A stretch of DNA of 64,000 bases from positions 1 to 64,000 of the forward strand of contig JAIOPT010000011.1 in NCBI GenBank assembly GCA_021413765.1. The letters are read 5' to 3'. Below, piece after piece: positions 57,510-64,000 of this stretch. Position 1 is the first letter of the stretch. Each line of letters begins with the position of its first letter. The notes under the pieces were generated by a model. It saw only the letters and a list, made by a program, of their open reading frames with translations. It was not told the origin of the DNA and did not search any database. Source of the stretch: Betaproteobacteria bacterium. GTDB taxonomy: Bacteria; Pseudomonadota; Gammaproteobacteria; Burkholderiales; Gallionellaceae. A program made the position numbers and the translations under genes.

Positions 57510-58607
57510 TCAATACCCCGTCCTGCGTTTGGTAAGAGGCCTATTTTCCTTGCTAATTCCCTGATGCGCTTGCCTCACGTGACCTAGACCAGTGTCATTG
57601 GAGTAAAAATACCCCTTGTTCCGCCAGTGGAGGATGCTCGGCCACTTCTTCGGCTCAACTCTGAGCGACTCCATATGAATGAGTGCACGGGAGTGTTCTG
57701 GAGCATTTTTTTTGTCCACAACGGCGAACTTTGTAACGCCGTTAGAAGACTCTGTCTCTATAGCGTAGTGAATTCTATGACGAGCTGGAGGTTTAAGCCC
57801 TTCATTCCTTGTATGTAGCCCCAAGACGCGGTCACTATCTGCATGTTCACTAAAGTATATGTTGGCTACACAGTTCAAATACTGCAGGTCGTTGATGGCG
57901 TCAACATCAGCTGGATAGCGGACGTCGACCCAATTGCCAACGTTGGGGATGCTGTAGATGTGCCCGTCGTAGCAAATGCAGCAGACCCGCGGAGACAGCG
58001 GAAGAATGCAGAGGACTCCCGCTGCACGAGGGCCGTAACCAGGCCCAATTGTCGCCATGCTGTTGATTAACCATCGATTAGTGAGAACGGATGGATCATC
58101 TGACGTAATGAACGGGATGTCAGTCTTGTTGTATGCGAGTACTATTTTTAGATCGTCGAGGGCATCGAGGTTCTCTGCATAAGATCGCAACGCGATCTGC
58201 ACTGCTTCTTTAATCCCAAGTTTGAAGGATTCTGTCGGATGCTCAATCAACTCGTCTGCCTCTTCAGACATTGCGACTGTTCTTTGAGATGCAGCTTCGG
58301 TTCTTATGTGTTGGAGAAACCAGAAGCGCGGAATAACAACTCTGCTCTTGGGCGTTAGCGGCTTCCTATAGGACAGAAGATCGGGCAGAGCAGACGCGTA
58401 ACTTTTCTCTACAAACTGGATCGCGTTCTCAAGTCGATCATCGGTACCGTAGAAGTAGTCTCGTGAGCACTGGCTTTTTATCGGGGCATCCAGGATTACC
58501 TTCGCGCGGTCGATGTTGAACAAGTTAATTATCTTGCGATCTTCATCGGTCGTGAACGGGCGCAGATAGCATCGCGGAACAAAGTGTTGATTCTTGTTGG
58601 ACGCCAT
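57510..58607 (-). CDS. DUF4238-domain protein
   Basis: A 365-residue protein. The N-terminal KNQHFVPRCYLRPFTTD is the signature of DUF4238, with a later CSRDYFYGTD and EKSYASALPDLL typical of the family. No membrane segments or signal peptide are visible. DUF4238 proteins occur sporadically in bacterial genomes, often in accessory regions, and have no settled function. The codon choice and GC content look different from the core genes, and the gene is alone between an ABC exporter and the methyltransferase pair. Horizontal gain is plausible. Confidence 0.85.
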   Translation of the reverse strand: MASNKNQHFVPRCYLRPFTTDEDRKIINLFNIDRAKVILDAPIKSQCSRDYFYGTDDRLENAIQFVEKSYASALPDLLSYRKPLTPKSRVVIPRFWFLQHIRTEAASQRTVAMSEEADELIEHPTESFKLGIKEAVQIALRSYAENLDALDDLKIVLAYNKTDIPFITSDDPSVLTNRWLINSMATIGPGYGPRAAGVLCILPLSPRVCCICYDGHIYSIPNVGNWVDVRYPADVDAINDLQYLNCVANIYFSEHADSDRVLGLHTRNEGLKPPARHRIHYAIETESSNGVTKFAVVDKKNAPEHSRALIHMESLRVEPKKWPSILHWRNKGYFYSNDTGLGHVRQAHQGISKENRPLTKRRTGY

Positions 58608-58805
58608 CGATGATAGTCCTTGAGATCTAACGTAATATAGAAAACATTTTCATAAGCCAGCAATGTCGCCTATATCGGCAAGCATTGTCAAGCATCACTA
58701 TTTCAATAGGGTCACCCATTGATTCGTGGAAGATGGCACAGATTGTGAGGGGCATCATCGCGCTATCCGTTGCGCCATCCAAGGCAATGGACGCTTGCCG
58801 ATCCA

Positions 58806-59642
58806 TCAAGGCTTGACGAAGCGAAATGCAAATTTGTCTGTCGGTATTTCCATATCGAAATAAGTTTGATTGCGAGGATCGGACGGATTGCGAAGAAAGT
58901 TGCTTTCTTGTTCAAGTCGAAAACCTGCTTTTTGAAGCTCATCCAAAACGATAGCCTGGTCAATGCGATGGAGCGTCTTTGCCGTTGTGATATCAGTGCC
59001 CGTTTTGGTGGAGTGGTCGATTACGATGAGATGTCCGCCAGACTTCAACGCTTTGAATAATCGCAGGTTCAACCTGGCACGACGGGCAACCGACATGTAG
59101 GTGCTATTGTGATAATTCATGATGTTGGTGATCAAATCCAGTTTGGACGCATCATCGGGTATGGGGTCTTCGAAAGGGCGTATCACCGGCACAATGTTCG
59201 GCTGGGGGTGGTCGGCCAATCGTTTGACGAGTGCTGGCCGTTGACTGTCTCCTTGCGCCCATACCGTTCCGGTGCTTCCAACAACCAGCGCAAGCAGTTG
59301 TGTCGTGTATCCATTGCCAGTTGCGAGATCCAGTACCCGCATACCTGGCCATACTTGGGCGAACTGCAGGAACTCAACCGGTTTGCGTGTAGCATCAGCA
59401 CGCTTATCTTCAATGGTACGTATTGGGCTGCTAGCAGCCTGTTGGTAAATGTCGGATAGTGTTCGCGAGTTGCTTAATTCAGGCGCGGCGTATCCGTTTA
59501 TCCCCCATGCCAATTCTCCGCATACAAAGCCAAAGATAGCGATCAGCATCAGTACCCATCGGCCAGCCAAGCAGTATTGTGCAATCAATAATAACTTTTC
59601 AAAAATATCAAGGCGTAGGATATTTTTTGGCAGGGCAGTCAT
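58806..59642 (-). CDS. Exported COG4798-type methyltransferase-like protein, copy 1
   Basis: A 278-residue protein with an N-terminal membrane or signal segment (LAGRWVLMLIAIFGF) and a Rossmann-like methyltransferase fold. RADATRKPVEFLQFAQVWPGMR is read here as RKPVEFLQFAQ. The SAM loop VLDLATGNGYTTQLLAL follows, with GHLIVIDHSTKTG and KFAFRFVKP at the end. It matches the predicted methyltransferases of COG4798, whose substrates are unknown. It is the diverged partner of the next gene, with clear residue-by-residue similarity over nearly its full length. The start is uncertain: ATG 59642, GTG 59672, or a TTG in LLLIAQYC where the other copy begins. Confidence 0.75.
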   Translation of the reverse strand: MTALPKNILRLDIFEKLLLIAQYCLAGRWVLMLIAIFGFVCGELAWGINGYAAPELSNSRTLSDIYQQAASSPIRTIEDKRADATRKPVEFLQFAQVWPGMRVLDLATGNGYTTQLLALVVGSTGTVWAQGDSQRPALVKRLADHPQPNIVPVIRPFEDPIPDDASKLDLITNIMNYHNSTYMSVARRARLNLRLFKALKSGGHLIVIDHSTKTGTDITTAKTLHRIDQAIVLDELQKAGFRLEQESNFLRNPSDPRNQTYFDMEIPTDKFAFRFVKP

Positions 59643-59736
59643 CCCATTTATCTGGAGCTTGCCTACAGGCACAAGGGAACGCTAAGGTCCAAAATGTGTG
59701 TAGGCAAGCGTCCACGGCAATGGATGCCGCTATCCA

Positions 59737-60504
59737 TCAAGGCTTGACGAAGCGCAAGGCGAATTTGTCTGACGGAATTTTCATATTGAAGAAAGCTTGA
59801 TCACGAGGGTCGGACGAATTGTGTAGAAATTTACTTTCTTCTTCAAGCTGGAAACCTGCTTTCAGAAATTCTTCACCAACGACCTTTTCGTCAATACGGT
59901 GAAGTGACTTTGCTGCTGAAACGCCACTACCCGGTTTTGCTGAGTGATCGATTACAACGAGATGTCCGCCAGATTTCAATGCATCAAACAATCGTTGATT
60001 TAGTTTGGTACGGTCAACGGGTTTATTGGCGATATCATGGTAGTTCAGGATGATCGTAATCAAGTCTAACTTGGGTATGTCACTGGGTATAGGGTCTTCG
60101 AAAGAGCTTGTTACCGGAATGATGTTCGACTGGGGATGATCAGCCAATCGTTTGATGAGTGCTGGCCGTAGTTGCTCCCCTTGTGCCCATATGGTTCCCT
60201 TGCTTCCAACAGCCAGCGCGAGTAGCTGCGAGGTATTTCCCCCGCCTGCTGAAATATCCATTACCAGCATATCCGGCCGCACTCGGGCGAATTGCAAGAA
60301 CTCTAATGGTTTGCGCGTTGCATCAGCACGTCTGTCTTCAACGGTCCGTATTGGGCTGTTAACCGCCTGTTGGTAACTCTCGTTTACAGTTGGCGCGCTA
60401 TCCAATTGAGGCGAAGCATACCCGTTAACTCCCCATGCCAAACCAAAGCTGGCGATCAATGTCGGAAGCCATCGTCCAGTTACGCAGTATTTTTTTGTCA
60501 ACAT
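59737..60504 (-). CDS. Exported COG4798-type methyltransferase-like protein, copy 2
   Basis: A 255-residue protein with a signal peptide (YCVTGRWLPTLIASFGLAWGVNGYA, cut here as RWLPTLIASFGLAWG). The same domain as copy 1 follows: DRRADATRKPLEFLQFARVRPDM (RKPLEFLQFAR), SAM loop VMDISAGGGNTSQLLALAVG, LVVIDHSAKPGSG and FALRFVKP. The ATG at 60504 has AAGGAA six bases ahead. This copy has the more standard GGG in its SAM loop (copy 1 has TGNG), so it may keep the ancestral activity. The two genes are arranged head to tail with 94 bases between, and the 3' flanks are also alike, pointing to tandem duplication. Confidence 0.8.
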   Translation of the reverse strand: MLTKKYCVTGRWLPTLIASFGLAWGVNGYASPQLDSAPTVNESYQQAVNSPIRTVEDRRADATRKPLEFLQFARVRPDMLVMDISAGGGNTSQLLALAVGSKGTIWAQGEQLRPALIKRLADHPQSNIIPVTSSFEDPIPSDIPKLDLITIILNYHDIANKPVDRTKLNQRLFDALKSGGHLVVIDHSAKPGSGVSAAKSLHRIDEKVVGEEFLKAGFQLEEESKFLHNSSDPRDQAFFNMKIPSDKFALRFVKP

Positions 60505-60700
60505 GAAGATTCCTTTCAAAAGTATTGTTAAGTTGTGACGATACCGTACTTATGTTCCATCTAATCTTGCATTTAATCTGCAAACCCAAACTTGATAAAT
60601 GTGTAGTTTATTATACGGCGACACTGGCTAACCGTTTCAAGTTAAAATGTGCTGCTATAAGTCAGTTTCGAATTATTACCTATATTCCTATTTCGTTTGC

Positions 60701-61213
60701 ATGCGTTTAATAATAATCCTATTAGTTAATTTGTTGCTTGTCACGCTCCATACCGCTTGGGCGGATGACGTCGTCAAGAGCGATGCGCCTATCCTTTCCA
60801 CAGCCGAAGATGGCCCGCGTGCTGAATTGCTGCTCTACGCTATGAGTTTGATTGGTACGAGTTATAAATTAGGCGGGCAGTCTTTCGATACCGGCATGGA
60901 TTGCAGCGGCTTCGTACGCCACGTCTACAGCATAGCTACTGGAATTCTGCTCCCTCATAATGCACTAGCCATTAGTCGGGCTAGTATGAAAATTCACCGG
61001 GCTGAACTCCAGCTTGGCGATCTTGTTTTCTTTAATACCATGAAGCGCACATTTTCCCATGTTGGCATTTATCTGGGCGACAATCGTTTTGTCCACGCAT
61101 CCAGCAGCAAATCCGAGAGTGTGATGGTCTCCGACATGGGCGAGCGATATTGGGCAAAACGCTTTAATGGCGCACGGCGCATCCTTCAGTCGGCAGCCGG
61201 GGATGATAGCTGA
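60701..61213 (+). CDS. NlpC/P60 family cell-wall hydrolase
   Basis: A 170-residue exported cysteine peptidase. It has a signal peptide (RLIIILLVNLLLVTLHTAWA), then the NlpC/P60 domain with the catalytic cysteine in DTGMDCSGFVRHV, the histidine in TFSHVGIYLGDNRFVHA, and the likely third polar residue at the second His. Such enzymes cut murein peptides (often D-Glu to m-DAP bonds). I chose the ATG at 60701 because it starts directly at the signal peptide. It is divergent from the methyltransferase genes. Confidence 0.9.
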   Translation: MRLIIILLVNLLLVTLHTAWADDVVKSDAPILSTAEDGPRAELLLYAMSLIGTSYKLGGQSFDTGMDCSGFVRHVYSIATGILLPHNALAISRASMKIHRAELQLGDLVFFNTMKRTFSHVGIYLGDNRFVHASSSKSESVMVSDMGERYWAKRFNGARRILQSAAGDDS

Positions 61214-61257
61214 GGTTTTTCAAGAACAACAAGTTGCGGGGGTGTTTTTATCGCGTT

Positions 61258-61272
61258 TGATAATTATTATCA
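61258..61272. promoter_or_regulatory. Fur box upstream of the iron ABC transporter
   Basis: TGATAATTATTATCA is an exact match to the 7-1-7 Fur inverted repeat TGATAATnATTATCA. It lies 75 bases before the ATG of the ferric-iron binding protein, with AT-rich DNA and a possible promoter next to it. Iron-loaded Fur should repress the transporter. Confidence 0.88.
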
Positions 61273-61346
61273 TTTGTGGTTAACTAGCATTTACTCGGTT
61301 TTCTTTTCGTTTAATTCGTCTAACTGACACTTCGGAGTTTATAAAA

Positions 61347-62375
61347 ATGGACAAACGCCTGTCGTTTTTGCATCGCCTTTCCGGCATTCTTGCCGCCACT
61401 TCCATGCTAACGGTGGCAATGACTGCTTACGCCGCCAATGAAATTGTGGTTTATTCGGAGCGTAACGAACAGCTCATCAAGCCGCTATTCGACGCCTATA
61501 CCAAGGAAACCGGCACCACCATCAAGTTTCTCACTGACAAGGCAGGGCCATTGCTACAAAAGCTAAAAGCGGAGGGAGCCAATACTCCCGCCGACATGCT
61601 GATTACGGTAGACGCTGGAAATCTGTGGCAAGCAACCAATCTGGGGCTGTTGCAGCCAGTGCAATCCAAGACGCTGTCAGATAATGTTCCCGCCCATTTG
61701 CGTGACCCGGCTAACCAGTGGTTCGGTTTGTCGGCGCGTGCCCGCACTATCATTTACAACAAGGACAAAGTGAAACCAGTTGCTCTTTCTACCTACGAAG
61801 ATTTGGGTAATCCAAAGTGGAAAGGGCGCTTATGCTTGCGCACCTCGAAGTCGGTGTATAACCAATCGTTAGTGGCGATGATGATCCAGGAATATGGTGA
61901 GCCTAAAACTGAGCAGATCGTAAAATCTTGGGTGGCTAACCTCGCCACTCCTCCTGTATCCGACGATACTCGAGCGATGGATGCAGTGGCCGCCGGGCAG
62001 TGCGATATAACGGTGGTCAATACTTATTATTTCGGCGGCCTGATGAAGAAAAAACCTAACCTCCCGCTTGCGATTTTCTGGCCAAATCAGGATACGAAAG
62101 GCAGCGGCGTGCATGTGAATATTTCCGGCGCAGGCATCACCCGCTATGCCAAACATCAAGCGGAGGCGGTTAAGTTCCTTGAGTGGCTGTCCTCAGAAAA
62201 AGCTCAGAATATGTTTGCTGATGTAAACATGGAATATCCGGTCAATCCCAAGGTGAAGTCTGATGCCACGGTTGCGGCCTGGGGCGAATTCAAGCAAAAC
62301 CCCCTTAATGTGGTTAAAGCAGGCGAATTGCAAGCCGCTGCAGTTAAATTAATGGATCGTGCCAATTATAAATAA
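61347..62375 (+). CDS. Periplasmic Fe3+-binding protein of an iron ABC transporter
   Basis: A 342-residue class II substrate-binding protein of the FbpA/FutA family. It has a signal peptide ending MTAYAA, VVYSERNEQLIKPLFDAY, RTIIYNKDKV, and the ferric-ligand tyrosines in VVNTYYFGGLM (about 228-229), plus GRLCLRTSKSVYNQSL. It delivers Fe3+ to the permease that follows. The Fur box upstream supports this. The ATG at 61347 follows TTCGGAG. Confidence 0.94.
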   Translation: MDKRLSFLHRLSGILAATSMLTVAMTAYAANEIVVYSERNEQLIKPLFDAYTKETGTTIKFLTDKAGPLLQKLKAEGANTPADMLITVDAGNLWQATNLGLLQPVQSKTLSDNVPAHLRDPANQWFGLSARARTIIYNKDKVKPVALSTYEDLGNPKWKGRLCLRTSKSVYNQSLVAMMIQEYGEPKTEQIVKSWVANLATPPVSDDTRAMDAVAAGQCDITVVNTYYFGGLMKKKPNLPLAIFWPNQDTKGSGVHVNISGAGITRYAKHQAEAVKFLEWLSSEKAQNMFADVNMEYPVNPKVKSDATVAAWGEFKQNPLNVVKAGELQAAAVKLMDRANYK

Positions 62376-62383
62376 ATAGCTAA

Positions 62384-64000
62384 ATGCAGCGATTGCCTAT
62401 GTCCATTGCAAAAGCGCCCACAGTGGGCGCTTTTATTTTTAAAGTTCGCTTGCCCAGCGGTTGGGTCTTGGCGGCTCTGCTGATTGCTATGCTCACCTTG
62501 GTTCCAGTCGCTGTAGTGCTTAGTTCATTGCTAACGCCGGAACGGGAAATCTGGACGCATCTGGTGGAATACCAGCTGCCGCAATTGCTAACCAATACCT
62601 TTTGGCTAGTATTGGGGGTGGGATTGGGAGTGGCGATAATTGGGGTTTCCCTGGCGTGGCTCACGGCTGTATGTGAGTTTCCAGGACGTAGGCAGTTTTC
62701 TTGGGCACTATTATTGCCACTCGCGATTCCCGCCTATGTGACGGCATTTGTCGCTATCGGTTTGCTTGATTTTACCGGGCCGGTACAAACTCTAGCGCGA
62801 GAATGGTGGGGGCCGATTGAGTTTCCGCCGATTCGATCGAGCGGTGGCGTCATCGCGGTGATGACATTGGCGCTCTACCCCTATGTTTATCTGATTGCTA
62901 GAAATGCCTTTCTCACCCAAGGCAAGCACGCACTGGAGGTGGCGCAGTCCCTTGGACTGTCGCCTGAAGTCGGGTTTTTTCGGGTGGCCCTGCCGATGGC
63001 GCGGCCTTGGATCGTGGGCGGTGTGATGTTGGCCCTGATGGAAACCTTGGCGGACTTTGGCACCGTGGCGGTATTCAACTACGATACGTTCACCACTGCT
63101 ATCTATAAGGCATGGTTCTCGTTGTTTTCACTTCAAGCTGCTTCGCAACTAGCTTCACTGCTGATTGTGTTCGTGTTGGTGGTGTTGCTGGCAGAGCAGC
63201 AGACTCGCACGCGCATGCACTATACCCAGACTGGCAAACACAGCGTCCAGGCTAGAATCCTGCTCAAGGGTGCTCGGGCTTGGCTGGCTGCCGGTTTTTG
63301 CCTGGCAGTGCTGGCACTCGGATTTATCATACCGGTCACACAGTTATTGCTTTGGGCGTCAGAAGTAGTGGAGCAAGATTTAGATGCACGTTACCTGGAT
63401 TTTTTCTGGCATTCGTTGGCGTTAGCCGCTTTTGCTGCGCTATTAGCAGGAGCCGTTGCCTTATTATTGAGCTATAGCGCGCGCCAGCGTCCTGGTTTTC
63501 TGTTACGCATAACTGCACGTATCGCCACTATTGGTTACGCGCTACCGGGGGCAGTGCTGGCGGTGGGAGTATTCATTCCGGTGGCGTGGATGGATAATCA
63601 TTTAGTAGCTGCGGGCTGGGTACAGTCGCCGCTGTTGCAAGGTTCTTTGATGGTAATGCTCCTAGCATATCTAGTTCGCTTCCTGGCGGTGGCCCACAGT
63701 CCGATAGAAAGTCAAATGCAACGCATTACTCGTAGCGTGGATGAGGCTGCGCGCAGCTTGGGTGTGTCTGGTGTCAAATTAATCTCCCGGGTGCATTTGC
63801 CTATGTTGCGTGGCGGCCTTTTAACGGCGGCAGCGCTGGTATTTGTGGACGTGATGAAGGAAATGCCGATTACACTGATGACTCGACCGTTTGGATGGGA
63901 TACTTTGGCTGTGAGGGTTTTCGAGATGACCTCGGGAGGCGAGTGGAACAGAGCTGCATTACCCGCCGTGGCGCTGGTACTGGCTGGGCTGGCACCAGTG
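62384..64000 (+). CDS. Fe3+ ABC transporter permease (FbpB-like), cut by the window end
   Basis: An open frame from ATG 62384 to the window end (539 codons, no stop) encodes a two-domain membrane permease. Each half carries an EAA loop, EVAQSLGLSPEVGFFRVALP and EAARSLGVSGVKLISRVHLP, the arrangement of FbpB, which joins two permease domains in one chain. The start is uncertain. A perfect terminator hairpin lies at 62410-62434 inside the first 20 codons, so the true start may be a later ATG at 62399, GTG 62423 or TTG 62450. The C-terminal part and the ATPase gene should lie beyond 64000. Confidence 0.85.
   Translation, partial: MQRLPMSIAKAPTVGAFIFKVRLPSGWVLAALLIAMLTLVPVAVVLSSLLTPEREIWTHLVEYQLPQLLTNTFWLVLGVGLGVAIIGVSLAWLTAVCEFPGRRQFSWALLLPLAIPAYVTAFVAIGLLDFTGPVQTLAREWWGPIEFPPIRSSGGVIAVMTLALYPYVYLIARNAFLTQGKHALEVAQSLGLSPEVGFFRVALPMARPWIVGGVMLALMETLADFGTVAVFNYDTFTTAIYKAWFSLFSLQAASQLASLLIVFVLVVLLAEQQTRTRMHYTQTGKHSVQARILLKGARAWLAAGFCLAVLALGFIIPVTQLLLWASEVVEQDLDARYLDFFWHSLALAAFAALLAGAVALLLSYSARQRPGFLLRITARIATIGYALPGAVLAVGVFIPVAWMDNHLVAAGWVQSPLLQGSLMVMLLAYLVRFLAVAHSPIESQMQRITRSVDEAARSLGVSGVKLISRVHLPMLRGGLLTAAALVFVDVMKEMPITLMTRPFGWDTLAVRVFEMTSGGEWNRAALPAVALVLAGLAPV
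62410..62440 (+). terminator. Strong intrinsic terminator between Fe3+-binding protein and permease
   Basis: AAAAGCGCCCAC (62410-62421) and GTGGGCGCTTTT (62423-62434) form a perfect palindrome, followed by ATTTTT. The GC-rich 8-bp core plus U-run is textbook. It lies 34 bases after the binding-protein stop and overlaps the 5' end of the permease frame, so it probably lowers permease output relative to the binding protein. Confidence 0.85.

Noticed and set aside
58627-58809. 60-codon minus-strand frame next to the first methyltransferase-like gene
   Set aside because: No recognisable domain or ribosome site. Part of it lies in duplicated 3' flank.

Overview
The window reads as a chromosome segment of a betaproteobacterium, most likely in the Nitrosomonadales (Gallionellaceae-like). 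This placement is an inference from gene order and protein families, not from a marker gene. Supporting layouts are lysM-dprA-smg-topA facing def-fmt-rsmB-DUF4390-ntrY-response regulator; the hisCBHAFIE-hinT-tatABC run followed by a DegS-type protease and a Nif3-like gene; pilT-pilU facing yggS-proC-yggT-DUF167; and midA facing a pteridine reductase and ttcA. No rRNA, tRNA or CRISPR array was found.

Layout: 1-1001 is the right part of a decayed IS3-family element. It abuts a holin-like lrgAB pair whose lrgB is broken by a 17-bp tandem duplication. 2.3-6.4 kb is an accessory zone with a secreted subtilase, a repeat-like inverted pair and an orphan protein with an HEPN-type R-x4-H motif. 6.5-8.6 kb is thiC with a TPP riboswitch. 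8.8-13.2 kb carries a GH46 chitosanase-like protein, ttcA, a pteridine reductase, midA and a DUF4124 protein. 13.3-25.1 kb is core information processing and a two-component system. 25.3-32.5 kb holds a methyltransferase, rpiA, phoU, the pilT/pilU motor ATPases and yggS-proC-yggT-DUF167. 32.7-37.4 kb holds a cell-wall peptidase, anmK, a ribosomal oxygenase and slyD with an unlisted small gene in front of it. 37.5-44.5 kb is histidine biosynthesis, hinT and Tat export. 44.5-49.8 kb has the DegS-like protease, a Nif3-like gene, an unknown gene and spoT. 49.9-57.4 kb is a transport block of two P-type ATPases separated by a universal-stress-protein stub, then an Atm1-like ABC exporter. 57.5-60.5 kb is accessory, with a DUF4238 protein and two duplicated exported methyltransferase-like proteins. 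60.7-64.0 kb has an NlpC/P60 hydrolase and a Fur-controlled ferric-iron ABC transporter cut by the window end.

How the genes work together: most of the window is housekeeping. Peptidoglycan turnover is a recurrent theme (M23 peptidase and AnmK, NlpC/P60, LysM, chitosanase-like). Metal handling clusters in the last quarter (P-type ATPases, Atm1-like exporter, Fe3+ uptake behind an exact 7-1-7 Fur palindrome). I did not find a clear multi-gene undescribed system. The leads most worth a second look are the HEPN-motif protein, fmt with no canonical start codon, the stress-protein stub that overlaps a P-type ATPase start, the lrgB duplication, the missed small gene before slyD, and the intrinsic terminator inside the 5' end of the iron permease gene.
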